NCBI RefSeq assembly: GCF_900099825.1
Contig: NZ_LT629693.1
Location: 4,971,001-5,035,000 of the forward strand
Reading direction: 5' to 3'
DNA from: Bradyrhizobium ottawaense
GTDB lineage: Bacteria; Pseudomonadota; Alphaproteobacteria; Rhizobiales; Xanthobacteraceae
Length of the DNA stretch: 64,000 nucleotides
A program made the translations under genes and the position numbers. How positions within the stretch are numbered: the stretch's first letter is position 1; the number at the start of each line of letters is the position of its first letter. The notes under the pieces were generated by a model. It was not told the DNA's origin, made no database searches, and saw only the letters and a program-made list of their open reading frames with translations. This document shows positions 1 to 9,424 of the stretch, piece after piece.

Positions 1-588
1 GTCCGGTGATCGCCCGGGCGGCTTGTTCTATTGGTTGCCCGAAAATAGACGTGACGGTCGCGCCTGCGTCGCTCACGGCGCTTCAGAGAGATCCGATAAT
101 CTCGTCATCCAACGCAATGCACGGTGGCAGCCAGGTACTCGTCATAGACCGTTTGCTGCACCATAGCAGGTGATGACACCGCAATCGGCAGCGTAGCTGA
201 CCGATGTCTGCTTTCAGGGGGGTACTACAGACATCCCATTTCGAGGGTGTCAGGACCGTTTTTGACGACCATGAACGGACCTCATCTAGGTGAACTTGTT
301 GCCGCCGAAAGAGATGCAGTCACGTGCGAGCCTGCCGCACAAGAGCGCGGCCGACGGGAAATTCCGAAAATAAAGTCGATATTTGGCGAAAGACGTCATC
401 AACACTCGATCACGCTGCCGTGATAGCCCCCGCGCGGCCGAAATCGCATAGCCTTCGAAAAATACGTCGTGCTCGTATGCGGGAGGAACTTGCGGCGAAT
501 ATTGCCGATCGGCCCTGATCCCCGTCAAGCGATTGCATCGCCACTGATCAAATTGAACGCCCCGGGTGAACGAATCGGAGGAGGTACT
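1..588. other. Non-coding left edge and arylsulfatase upstream region
   Basis: I see no convincing gene here. Open frames exist on both strands but have no family character and are shadows of GC-rich sequence. The only clear signal is a strong ribosome binding site, GGAGGAGGT, at about 577-585 just before the arylsulfatase start. Confidence 0.5.
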
Positions 589-3045
589 ATGAAAGCCTGC
601 GCACGAGTGTTTTCCGCTGTAACACTGGCGGTTCTTACGGCGGTTCCTGCTTTGGCCCAGCAAACCAGTGGCGTTCCCGGTTCCCCGGCAGCCACCACCA
701 CCCTCGACGGTCGCTACATCCCTAACCCGCCGGCGCCCTTCGGCGGCGTCATCAACCTCGATGCCACGAACTCGACACCGTATTGGCCGCCGACGGTCGT
801 TCCCCCGAAAGGAGCGCCGAATGTGTTGCTTATCATAACCGACGACGTCGGCTTCGGGGCGCCGAGCACTTTCGGCGGTCTTATTCCCACTCCCAATCTG
901 GATCGCATCGCGAATGCAGGTCTGCGTTTCACACAATTCCATTCGACGGCGTTGTGCTCGCCTACGCGCGCGGCCTTGATCACCGGACGCAACCACCACT
1001 CGGTCGGCTTTGGCGTCATCTCGGAGCTTTCGACGGGTTATCCCGGTTACAACAGCGTCATCACCAAGGACAAGACCACCATCGGCCAGATCCTCAAGGA
1101 CAATGGCTACGCGACCTCTTGGTTTGGCAAAAACCATAACACGCCGTCGTTCCAAGCCTCACAAGCCGGTCCGTTCGATCAGTGGCCCATCGGGATGGGT
1201 TTTGATTATTTCTACGGATTCATGGGCGGGGAAACCAACCAATGGCAGCCTGGCAATCTTGTCCGCAACACCACGCCGATCCATCCTTATGTCGGCAAGC
1301 CGGGCTGGAATCTGATCACGGCGATGGCGGACGACGCCGTTGGCTATCTGAACCAACTCAACGCGCTCGCGCCGCAGAAGCCGTTCTTTCTCTACTACGC
1401 ACCCGGCGGCACTCATGCGCCGCACCACCCGACGCCCGAATGGATTGCGAAGTTCAACGGCAAATTCGACATGGGCTGGAATGCCGCGCGCGATCAGATA
1501 TTCGCCAATCAGAAGCGGCTGGGCGTCATCCCGCAGGATGCGAAGCTAACGCCGTGGCCCGACGATCTCCTGAAGAAATGGGACGACCTGCCGGCAGACG
1601 AGAAGAAATTGTATGCCCGTCAGATGGAAGTTTATGCAGCCTATCTGGCCTATACCGATCATGAAATCGGGCGGGTGATTCAGGCTGTCGAGGATATGGG
1701 AAAGCTCGATAACACGCTCATCATCTATATCAGTGGCGACAACGGCTCCAGCGCCGAAGGCACCATCCACGGCACGCCGAACGAGATGACCAATTTCAAC
1801 GGCATCGACGTGCCTGTCGCGGACCAATTGAAATACTACGATGTCTGGGGTTCGGACGTCACTTATCCGCACATGCCAGTGGGCTGGACCTGGGCCATGG
1901 ATACGCCCTTCAAATGGACCAAGCAGGTCGCGTCACATTTCGGAGGCACGCGCCAGGGCGTCGCCGTGTCCTGGCCCAATCGTATCAAGGACGCCGGCGG
2001 AATCCGCAACCAGTTCCACCATGTCATCGACATCGTGCCGACGATCCTCGAAGCGACAGGCGTCGCTGCTCCGCTCCAAGTGGACGGAATCGCGCAAAAG
2101 CCCATCGAGGGCGTGAGCATGGTTTATACCTTCGACAAGGCGAACGCCGACAAGCCTTCCACCCGGACCACGCAATATTTCGAAATGGTAGGAATGCGGG
2201 CGCTCTACCACGAGGGCTGGATCGCTTCGACGACGCCGTACAGGGCGCCGTGGGACATCACCGCGCCGACGCCCAAGGACATCATCAATGGAGTGAAATG
2301 GGAACTCTACGATATCACCAAGGACTGGACGCAGTTCAACGATGTGGCGGCGACCAATCCGGCCAAACTCCGGGAACTACAAGACCTGTTTTTGGTGGAG
2401 GCGAACAAATACGAGGTGCTCCCACTCGACGCGTCCAGCCTTACGCGCATTCTCACTCAGCGCCCGAGCATTACGGCAGGACGGGCCGAGTTCACCTATG
2501 TGAAGCCGCTGACCGGCATCCTTCCCGGTAACGAGCCGAACATTTTGAACAAATCCTACGTCATCACCGCCGACGTCACCGTTCCAGCAGGCGGCGGGAA
2601 CGGGATGCTCGTGACCGATGGCGGGCGCTTCGGTGGCTATGGCTTCTATCTTCTCAAGGGGAAGCCGGTTCTGTTGTACAATCTGGAGGGCGTCGCAAGA
2701 TTTCGTTGGGAAGGCGCGCAGGCACTTACGCCTGGCAAGCACAGCATCGCATTCAGTTTCAAATACGATGGACCAGGATTTGGAAAGGGCGGCACGGGCG
2801 TGCTGTCCGTTGACGGCGTGGAAGCGGCGCGCCAGACGATCCCGCACAGCGTTCCGTTTGTCTTCGGCGTTGACGAAAGTTTCGATGTCGGCTCCGACAC
2901 CGGCACGAGCGTCGAAGACAAGGACTATCAGGTCCCGTTCGCATTCGATGGCGAGTTGAACAAGCTTACCTTCAGGTTGGAGCCGGCGCAGCTGAGCGGG
3001 GAGGAAAAAAAGGTGGTGCAGGACAAGAACGGCAAACGCGACTAG
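589..3045 (+). CDS. Periplasmic arylsulfatase (sulfatase family, formylglycine type)
   Basis: 818-aa sulfatase that hydrolyses sulfate esters. The ATG at 589 is chosen because GGAGGAGGT sits a few bases upstream and the product then begins with a clean signal peptide ending near ALAQQ, so export to the periplasm is likely; a longer frame upstream lacks this. The metal-binding start of the fold is ITDDVGFG (Asp85-Asp86). The sulfatase signature is CSPTRAALITGR, with Cys123 as the residue converted to formylglycine in this family. The C-terminal ~250 residues look beta-rich, as in long (~750-800 aa) bacterial arylsulfatases. No sulfatase-maturating enzyme is seen nearby. The natural substrate cannot be told from sequence. 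Confidence 0.93.
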   Translation: MKACARVFSAVTLAVLTAVPALAQQTSGVPGSPAATTTLDGRYIPNPPAPFGGVINLDATNSTPYWPPTVVPPKGAPNVLLIITDDVGFGAPSTFGGLIPTPNLDRIANAGLRFTQFHSTALCSPTRAALITGRNHHSVGFGVISELSTGYPGYNSVITKDKTTIGQILKDNGYATSWFGKNHNTPSFQASQAGPFDQWPIGMGFDYFYGFMGGETNQWQPGNLVRNTTPIHPYVGKPGWNLITAMADDAVGYLNQLNALAPQKPFFLYYAPGGTHAPHHPTPEWIAKFNGKFDMGWNAARDQIFANQKRLGVIPQDAKLTPWPDDLLKKWDDLPADEKKLYARQMEVYAAYLAYTDHEIGRVIQAVEDMGKLDNTLIIYISGDNGSSAEGTIHGTPNEMTNFNGIDVPVADQLKYYDVWGSDVTYPHMPVGWTWAMDTPFKWTKQVASHFGGTRQGVAVSWPNRIKDAGGIRNQFHHVIDIVPTILEATGVAAPLQVDGIAQKPIEGVSMVYTFDKANADKPSTRTTQYFEMVGMRALYHEGWIASTTPYRAPWDITAPTPKDIINGVKWELYDITKDWTQFNDVAATNPAKLRELQDLFLVEANKYEVLPLDASSLTRILTQRPSITAGRAEFTYVKPLTGILPGNEPNILNKSYVITADVTVPAGGGNGMLVTDGGRFGGYGFYLLKGKPVLLYNLEGVARFRWEGAQALTPGKHSIAFSFKYDGPGFGKGGTGVLSVDGVEAARQTIPHSVPFVFGVDESFDVGSDTGTSVEDKDYQVPFAFDGELNKLTFRLEPAQLSGEEKKVVQDKNGKRD

Positions 3046-3058
3046 TAGGCATTTTTCT

Positions 3059-3100
3059 ACCGCGCGGGGTTTCGAACAGGTTTTGGTCGATCCCCGCTGG
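3059..3100 (+). terminator. Hairpin after arylsulfatase
   Basis: GCGGGG and CCCCGC arms with a ~20-nt spacer lie just after the arylsulfatase stop. There is no clean T-run, so this is a weak terminator candidate. Some group II introns insert after such hairpins and one follows here. Confidence 0.3.
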
Positions 3101-3170
3101 CGATTCGGGCACATTGAGTTCTTTGCCATGGATAGGTTGGTCGGGACGCATTCTTGTGCCGATGCCTGCA

Positions 3171-3212
3171 TCTGGCACACTTTTCGGACATGGCGCGATG
3201 TCTGACTTGAGT
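3171..3212 (+). repeat. Left part of a palindromic chromosomal repeat, interrupted by the intron
   Basis: The segment containing CATGGCGCGATGTCTGAC matches a second copy near 7470-7497 over about 35 bases. The second copy continues as an imperfect palindrome. Here the match stops where the group II intron begins, so the intron seems to have inserted into a copy of this repeat. Confidence 0.5.
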
Positions 3213-5155
3213 GTGCGCCGTGGAAAGGCGGCGCTTTCCAGTGGGTGTAAGTCCCACCCGGCAACCGCTCCAGCCGGAAGCAACCGGAGCAGTCATGGAG
3301 GTAACAAAGTGGCTGAAGCCTTCGGTATGCGTGTCACGAATTGGTGACAGCGCGAGTGTGCAGGCCGTAACGCGAGTAAACGCCGAGCAAACCTCGAAAA
3401 GGACGATGCGCAGGCCGACCCGACCACTCTTTCGGGGAAGGCTGATACGGTTGGGTGCAAGAGCGAATTAATACTCCCAGCCGCTGCGCCGGGGTAGTGG
3501 CGACGGCATGTACACAAGGAAAGCGTACGCAACACGGGAAGCCCCATGGCGTGGCCAGCGATGACCAACCGAACGCCCGCGAGGGACAGGTCGGGCGCCT
3601 TGGGGTGGCGGAGAGGTTCGCAGTACCGCTGAAGCCGGGTAACGCCGGTGGAGGGAAGGGACCTCAGTTCAAGACAGACGCAACAAGTAGTGAGGGATTT
3701 GGAGATTGGGTAACCTATCAACTCCGAAAACTGTTCAGAAACTGCAGAAGGCGTTGCACGCGAAAGCGAAGGCAGAAGCCGGCTATCGGTTCTATGCCCT
3801 GTACGACAAGATCAGCCGCGAGGACATTCTGGCCCATGCCTATGCCCAGTGCCGCTCCAACAAGGGCGCACCGGGTGTGGACGGTCAAGACTTTGCGGAT
3901 ATCGATGCGTATGGCGTAGGGCGATGGCTTGGCGAACTGGCGCTTGCGCTCCGGGAGGAAAGCTACCGACCGGATCCTATCAGAAGAGTGTTCATCCCGA
4001 AGGCCAACGGCAAGCTCAGGCCGCTGGGCATCTCGACCGTGCGGGATCGGGTCTGCATGACGGCAGCGATGCTGGTGCTGGAACCGATCTTCGAAGCCGA
4101 CCTTCCACCCGAACAGTACGCGTACCGTCCTGGGCGAAATGCCCAGCAGGCGGTAATTGAGGTGGACCGGCTGCTGTTCCGAGGCCATCCGGAAGTCGTT
4201 GACGCCGACCTCGCGGACTACTTCGGGAGCATCCCCCATGCCGAACTACTAAAGTCGGTAGCGCGCCGGATTGTTGATCGGCGCGTGCTGCATCTGATCA
4301 AGATGTGGCTGGAATGCCCCGTAGAAGAAACCGATGATCGAGGAAGGAAGACACGCACGACCGAAGCCCGGGACAACCGGCGAGGCATCCCGCAAGGGTC
4401 ACCCATCTCCCCACTACTGGCGAATATTTACATGCGCCGGTTTGTGCTGGGATGGAATATGCTCGGGTTGGAGCAAAGCCTCGGCTCTCGTATCGTGACC
4501 TACGCCGACGATCTCGTGATCCTGTGTCGGAGAGGCAAAGCCGAAGAAGCCTTGCAGCAACTGCGCAAGATCATGAGCAAGCTGAAGCTCACGGTCAACG
4601 AGGAGAAGACACGAATCTGCAGGGTTCCGGAAGGTGAGTTCGACTTCTTGGGCTACACGTTCGGACGGATGTTCTCAGAGAGAACCGGCCAGGCGCGCCT
4701 GGGATACCGGCCATCGAAGAAGAGCATCAAGCGCATGGTTGAGAAAATCCACGCACTGACAGACCGAACGGGGACATGGCAAGAAACCACAAAGCTGGTG
4801 GGCAAGGTGAACCGCACGCTGCGCGGATGGTCGAACTACTTCCAAGTAGGCACTGTCAGCAAGGCGTATCGGGCACTCGATAGCTACACCGCGATGCGGT
4901 TGCGCCGGTGGTTGCGCATCAAGCACAAGGTCAGGCGACGCAAGGGCGGGACCTATCCACTCCCGCATCTCTACGGGCACTTCGGGCTCGTACGGCTGAG
5001 CATGCTTGGGCACGACGTGCCGTGGGTGAAGGCGTGACGTTTTGTCCGAGAGCCGGATGCGGGAAATCCGCCTGTCCGGTTCGATGAGCGGAGTGTGAAA
5101 ACGGGGGCCATGGTCGAACCAGTAAGGCACCGCCAAACGAAAGGGGCGGAAACAG
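3213..5155 (+). mobile_element. Group II intron (retroelement)
   Basis: The 5' end carries the conserved GTGCGCC start (3213), followed by structured RNA-like sequence up to the maturase. Domain V is clear at 5050-5082: GAGCCGGA pairs with TCCGGTTC, and the inner stem GCGG/CCGC is capped by GAAA. The intron encodes its reverse transcriptase in domain IV. The exact 3' end was not resolved; domain VI and the splice site should fall between about 5095 and 5160. No protein gene is interrupted: the insertion is intergenic, beside a palindromic repeat. Confidence 0.8.
3706..5037 (+). CDS. ltrA: Group II intron reverse transcriptase/maturase
   Basis: 443-aa protein that splices its host intron and copies it into new DNA sites. 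The likely start is TTG at 3706 (product begins [12 protein letters not shown]). The reverse transcriptase domain spans roughly residues 45-320, with [17 protein letters not shown] and the catalytic YADD at residues 266-269. A maturase domain follows at about residues 335-410 ([18 protein letters not shown]). No HNH endonuclease domain follows, which is usual for intron classes that insert using nicked or single-stranded DNA. The frame is intact, so the element may be active. Confidence 0.93.
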   Translation: MGNLSTPKTVQKLQKALHAKAKAEAGYRFYALYDKISREDILAHAYAQCRSNKGAPGVDGQDFADIDAYGVGRWLGELALALREESYRPDPIRRVFIPKANGKLRPLGISTVRDRVCMTAAMLVLEPIFEADLPPEQYAYRPGRNAQQAVIEVDRLLFRGHPEVVDADLADYFGSIPHAELLKSVARRIVDRRVLHLIKMWLECPVEETDDRGRKTRTTEARDNRRGIPQGSPISPLLANIYMRRFVLGWNMLGLEQSLGSRIVTYADDLVILCRRGKAEEALQQLRKIMSKLKLTVNEEKTRICRVPEGEFDFLGYTFGRMFSERTGQARLGYRPSKKSIKRMVEKIHALTDRTGTWQETTKLVGKVNRTLRGWSNYFQVGTVSKAYRALDSYTAMRLRRWLRIKHKVRRRKGGTYPLPHLYGHFGLVRLSMLGHDVPWVKA

Positions 5156-5312
5156 ATATGTTCGAACCTAAAACTACCGCGTCACACTTCGACTCTACCC
5201 GCTATCGGGGGCAAAGCGGAAGTTGGACGTTGGGGCCCTCAGGGCAGCTTTTGACCCTAAGCAGAATTGTAGACGGTGAACTCGGCCGATGCACTTTTAC
5301 CATTTTCGAAAA

Positions 5313-6359
5313 TCACAAATTCAGACGCTTCTGCCATGATCCAATTAGCTGTTGTTGACGTGCCTCACCTACGGATTGGGTTAGTGCAAGACGAACTGTT
5401 GCCATGCAGTACGCGCAAATCATTCTGCGTTCCTGACAAGCTAATTTCCAAAGCCGGAAATAACCTTCTTCGACATCAAGGGACTCGTAAGGACCAGAGA
5501 CGTCGAACTCCAGAAAACCAAACATGCTCTTTGGAGTACTCGTTGCTTCCGAAGCCTCTCTTTTGGCCTCGTTCAAAAACTGTTGCATTGTTTCCGGGGG
5601 GTTTTTAGTTCCATTAGCGACAAGCAAGCCGAAAAACGCAGACAGCACATATTTGTAACCCTCCGCATCTTCTTGCAACAAGCCAGAATGTGTCCAAATA
5701 CGGAAGAGGTTGCCGAGATAGTAGTTTTCATCTTCGTCAGCGGCCCCACTTGGATGTTGCGCCGCTAGTTTAGAGTCCGCGAGACGTTTTTTTCCTACTC
5801 CATCGTTGGTTATCAAAATAGGCGTTAAATGTTCTGAAATGGTGCTCCAGCTAAGCGCGTTGCAGGCAATGTGATACGCAAATTCGTACGACTCTCCCGA
5901 TCCTAGAGCATCATAGAAGGCTACTGAAAATTCTATCGCCGCCCGGTCTCCAATGGCTTTCTTCATTCCTATCACATACTGTATGTGCTTTGAGATACCT
6001 CTGGCTTGCACAGCCGAGTAGCAGGCGTTTAGAAGCACGCAGTCGACCGAGTCGGCGAAGAGCTTGAATAGGCCCCCAAGCGCCCGCGTGCTTACGAGTT
6101 TTGCGTTTCCAAGTGGGTCTTCAAAAACGAGTCCTTCGCTTCCGGACCCGTGCCCGCAAAAATGAACAATTCCTGGCCTAATGTCGAGCATTGCGCGACG
6201 GATATCTGCAGAGCGTGGGGCGAGCCTCTGCGCGAGAACGAATTGGTCCCGTTTGCGCGCTCTCTCTAGCCCGCTCTGAACTTCGCGAAATTCCTCATCG
6301 AGACGGAGCCTTGCTGTGTTCTTGGGATTGGCCGCGAGAAACAGGATCGTTCTAGCCAT
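5313..6359 (-). CDS. CHAT-domain (caspase-like) protease
   Basis: 348 aa from the ATG at 6359, which has GAAGG upstream; an in-frame upstream extension of nine residues looks unreal. The N-terminal ~200 residues form a CHAT fold. The catalytic dyad is visible as His70 in IVHFCGHGSG and Cys113 in CVLLNACYSA, separated by the usual acidic/hydrophobic stretch. The C-terminal ~140 residues are helical with no recognised repeat. CHAT proteases act in several bacterial anti-phage and programmed-death systems, usually activated by a partner. The base composition is AT-richer than the flanking metabolic genes, in keeping with transfer. It sits downstream of a one-TM protein on the same strand. Peptidase function is inferred from the dyad; the target is unknown. 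Confidence 0.75.
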   Translation of the reverse strand: MARTILFLAANPKNTARLRLDEEFREVQSGLERARKRDQFVLAQRLAPRSADIRRAMLDIRPGIVHFCGHGSGSEGLVFEDPLGNAKLVSTRALGGLFKLFADSVDCVLLNACYSAVQARGISKHIQYVIGMKKAIGDRAAIEFSVAFYDALGSGESYEFAYHIACNALSWSTISEHLTPILITNDGVGKKRLADSKLAAQHPSGAADEDENYYLGNLFRIWTHSGLLQEDAEGYKYVLSAFFGLLVANGTKNPPETMQQFLNEAKREASEATSTPKSMFGFLEFDVSGPYESLDVEEGYFRLWKLACQERRMICAYCMATVRLALTQSVGEARQQQLIGSWQKRLNL

Positions 6360-6616
6360 AGTGGTCGCCTTCGGTGGCGGGATCATGCATTAAGGAGCGT
6401 GCCGGCTCCGCATGTGGCAGTTCTCAATCGTACACATCAACGCCTCGGAAGTCTGCTCCGAACCAGAAGTGAGGTAGGCAGACAATGTCGCCTATTGGCA
6501 CAAACCGGAAGTGCCGCCGTGGTCGCTGCATGTCCGTTGTTGGGTGACACTGGAAGACATTTGCTCGCAGCGAGTATTTCCGGGTTTGACCCACAACGGA
6601 TATCCAGTGTCTGCAC

Positions 6617-7348
6617 CTAAGGTTTCAATGCAGCAGTCAATTTTCCGAACCATTTGTTCCGGTTGATAAGAACGATAGGCTTCCCTGCGTCAAAGAGGGG
6701 CTCTTCTTCCACCGTCAAACCAAAATCAGTGTCATTTTTGAATAGGTACCTCAATATCGGCAGCTTCCAAGCGAGAATTAAACTGTCGGGCGTCACCAAA
6801 TTCGTCTCTGCGCAAACCAAAATAACGTCGCCAACTTTTGGCGAGAAGGTATCCTTATTCAACTTGTAGGTATCTTTCTCCCCCTTCTTCGGGGAGACGC
6901 CGCCACCCTTCAGAGCTTTAGATTGCACATTCATTATATCGCCAGGCTTTAGGACGAACGGCTCAACACCAAAGTCAAACCAATCTGTCCCGAACGCTTT
7001 ATCGCTAGAGCACTTTGCTCCGATTCCTTCGTCGATTGTTGCCTTTCTAGATGTAGCTTTAACATTCATTATCGACGCAGATCGATTCCCGGAATTCACA
7101 AAGGCGAGCCCAACATTGCCCGAAATTATCAGTTCGCCGCTGTGTGCGTCGATTCCAACTGACGGCGTATGTTCAATCACCATCCGAACATCGTCCGCTT
7201 CCAACAATGTGGAAAAGAAGAAGCTGAGAACGGAGATCACAAAGGATACTGCCGAGATAGAAAATGCTATCCAATGCCGCTCCTTTTTCTCGGGCAGCGG
7301 ACTTGAGCGGTTGACTGGTCTGACAATAATCGTTCGTACACGCGCCAT
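6617..7348 (-). CDS. Uncharacterised single-TM protein, possible partner of the CHAT protease
   Basis: 243 aa from the ATG at 7348; a longer frame exists upstream but runs through a chromosomal repeat. A basic N-terminus precedes one strong membrane helix at about residues 25-46 (WIAFSISAVSFVISVLSFFF). A soluble beta-rich domain of ~190 residues follows, with no motif I recognise. It lies 257 bp upstream of the CHAT gene on the same strand, with similarly low GC. A membrane protein beside a CHAT protease suggests an effector or substrate, but this is inference from position only. Confidence 0.55.
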   Translation of the reverse strand: MARVRTIIVRPVNRSSPLPEKKERHWIAFSISAVSFVISVLSFFFSTLLEADDVRMVIEHTPSVGIDAHSGELIISGNVGLAFVNSGNRSASIMNVKATSRKATIDEGIGAKCSSDKAFGTDWFDFGVEPFVLKPGDIMNVQSKALKGGGVSPKKGEKDTYKLNKDTFSPKVGDVILVCAETNLVTPDSLILAWKLPILRYLFKNDTDFGLTVEEEPLFDAGKPIVLINRNKWFGKLTAALKP

Positions 7349-7867
7349 TTTCAGGATACCTAAAAGTCGCAAGCGAGAGCACACTAACGCTAAACTTGTG
7401 GCCGCCTCAATGGCTTTTGGAACCCGTAATGAAGGAGTGTTGTGGGTACATCCCACCGCACGTCGGCAATTGGCACTTTTCCGCCATGGCGCGATGTCTG
7501 ACCTAGGTCCGTTATGCGCATATAGAGCGGACATGGCCCGCGCCACGAACGAATTCCAAAAACAACTTTCCAAAAACAACTTTTAAAGTGCCAGGGCCAG
7601 TCTTCGGAGGTAACGACGAAGAGGGAGTTGCACCCTGTCTAAGGCCGCCCTGGCTGTGGGCGTTGTTTTTCCCGCACGACCACCCACTGCGCACGCCGGG
7701 AAGGAATGGACTGACCCGTTCCCGGAAAAATTGGGTGATGGCGCTCCACCAAAGGAGAAAAAGAAACCGCCACCACCCCTCGCGATGACGCGCGGCCGCA
7801 ACTCCACGTGATGCCATCGCGAAACCAATTTATCAGAGTTCAACTTCTCCGTTGCGACGGGCGATAG
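7349..7867. other. Non-coding gap with one palindromic repeat
   Basis: No gene is supported. The stretch holds the second copy of the repeat described at 3171, then a low-information GC-rich tract up to the element's last gene. It is a candidate boundary between the CHAT pair and the core of the integrative element. Confidence 0.4.
7470..7545. repeat. Imperfect palindromic chromosomal repeat
   Basis: Outer arms GGCGCGATGTC and GACATGGCCCGCGCC enclose an inner CCGTTATGCG/CGCATATAGAGCGG-like hairpin. The left ~35 bases match 3171-3210. The form is that of an intergenic palindromic element dispersed through the genome. Confidence 0.5.
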
Positions 7868-8641
7868 TCATGGCACTCGATCCCGACCGCTGCCCTGAAG
7901 CTCGTCACCGCTCGTTGAACTGCTGGGAAGATGGTGCCGCGTATAGGTGCGGTTTGCCAACGCGCGATTAGCTGGGTCTTCAAACACCTGAGTAAAGCTG
8001 CGGTGCTGTTTTTCCGCCATCTCGCTCAGTAGCCGGACAGCTTCCGCACTGTCGTCTGATACCTGGGTGCTGCCGACTTCGGTGGAGGTAGGTTCGAGCG
8101 ACGCCATGCCCTTGCCCAGCGCCATAAGGTGCTTGGCATCTGTAAGGTCGCGCCACTGTTTCCTGAAATCGATGTCGTTTTCATATTTTCGGCTGAAGGA
8201 CTTGGCGTAGCTTTCGCCGGGGCACTTCGTGACCTGCGCTAGGAGACCTTGCTCTGTGATGGCAATTACTTTCATAATATCGATTTGGGGCATTCGGTGT
8301 TCCTTTGCTTTGGAAATTGAATTGAGGTGCTCGGCCAGCTTGCGGCCATGCGGGGAATGCAGCAGGAAATGCATCGCGTGTTCTTCGGAAAGGGAAGGTA
8401 CGGAAGCGATCAGTGCGGCGACCATTTCTTTCAGCTTGCCGGATAGTTTCTTGTCGGTATCGCCGGGATGGTCACCGGTGACGTCGTCAGAAACATTTGC
8501 TTTCAGATAGTCGCCGAACTGCTCGAAGGTCTTGGTCATGGCAGCAGCCTTAGCCACATTGTTATCGTCAGCGGTAATGATCGAAGCGACTGACGCAGCC
8601 AGTGCCTCCATCGACTTATCAATGAGCGTGTTGTGCGGCAT
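7868..8641 (-). CDS. Uncharacterised element-encoded protein
   Basis: 257-aa, mostly helical, soluble protein with no recognised domain. The ATG at 8641 overlaps the stop of the upstream coiled-coil gene (TGATG), so the two are translationally coupled. The C-terminal ~90 residues are polar, with an SSSTSG stretch near the end. It is the last gene of the leftward run that starts at the integrase. Function unknown. Confidence 0.6.
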   Translation of the reverse strand: MPHNTLIDKSMEALAASVASIITADDNNVAKAAAMTKTFEQFGDYLKANVSDDVTGDHPGDTDKKLSGKLKEMVAALIASVPSLSEEHAMHFLLHSPHGRKLAEHLNSISKAKEHRMPQIDIMKVIAITEQGLLAQVTKCPGESYAKSFSRKYENDIDFRKQWRDLTDAKHLMALGKGMASLEPTSTEVGSTQVSDDSAEAVRLLSEMAEKQHRSFTQVFEDPANRALANRTYTRHHLPSSSTSGDELQGSGRDRVP

Positions 8642-9282
8642 CACGCCACCTCCTTGCGCTTCTCTCCAAAGCGAGCGGCAATCTGGTTTTCAATCGTCAA
8701 GCCCCACGCCTCCGCAAGCTGCTTAAACTGCCGCTTCTGTGATGGAGCAAGTCGGGCGAATTCAAAATCTGAAATATAATTTTGGGGCAGGAGTTGCAGC
8801 GCTGTTTTTATCGCGATGATGGAATTGATCCTGAACATCGGATCAGTTGGCGAAGTGACACCGAGGCTGTGCAATTGCGAAAGCAATTCTTTCGCGGTGA
8901 GCACTGAGGAGATAGCATCAGCGAGTGCGTCCTCCGCATCATGGAGTTGTTCGCGGAATTGCGCATTCAGCCCGGCGATCTGTTCCGCCTTGGTGCGGTC
9001 GGCGGATTGCGCTTCAGCAGCCTGCGCGTTCGCGACGTTAGCGCGGGCCACTACTAGGGCCGCCTCAACGGAAGCAATGTTGGAGGCGAGGCCGATGTCC
9101 TCCAGATTAATGCCGCGCAGCTTCTCCTTAGCCTTGGCGTCGCCTGTATGAGCAGCAAAGGCCACGGCCTCGCGCTGCTTGTTGAGCAGCTTGGCACGGG
9201 AAATAAGCGCCTCTCTTTGTTCCTCGATGCTGTTGAGATCGCGCGTTGCCTTTTCAAGGTCTTTTTCAATGTCCTGGGTCAT
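8641..9282 (-). CDS. Coiled-coil protein of integrative element
   Basis: 213-aa protein. The first ~130 residues have heptad-like spacing of charged and aliphatic residues, suggesting a long coiled coil. A compact C-terminal segment contains APSQKRQFKQLAEAWGL. GGAG lies ~13 bases before the ATG at 9282. It overlaps the start of the next gene. A structural or scaffolding role is possible given the phage-like neighbours, but no family is recognised. Confidence 0.6.
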   Translation of the reverse strand: MTQDIEKDLEKATRDLNSIEEQREALISRAKLLNKQREAVAFAAHTGDAKAKEKLRGINLEDIGLASNIASVEAALVVARANVANAQAAEAQSADRTKAEQIAGLNAQFREQLHDAEDALADAISSVLTAKELLSQLHSLGVTSPTDPMFRINSIIAIKTALQLLPQNYISDFEFARLAPSQKRQFKQLAEAWGLTIENQIAARFGEKRKEVA

Positions 9283-9424
9283 AGTATTTTTTCTCCATTA
9301 AAAATTATTACATCATGTTATTTTTTAAAATTCCGGGCCGCTCGCTCGCTCTGGTGCGTGCCCCGTGAAAGTGAAAAGCATGCTTGATTTGCGTTTTTGA
9401 AAATCCATTTCCAATCCTCCAATC

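Noticed and set aside
286..1155. 289-codon minus-strand frame opposite the arylsulfatase
   Set aside because: No family character, Arg-rich shadow of a clear sulfatase gene with a good start and signal peptide.
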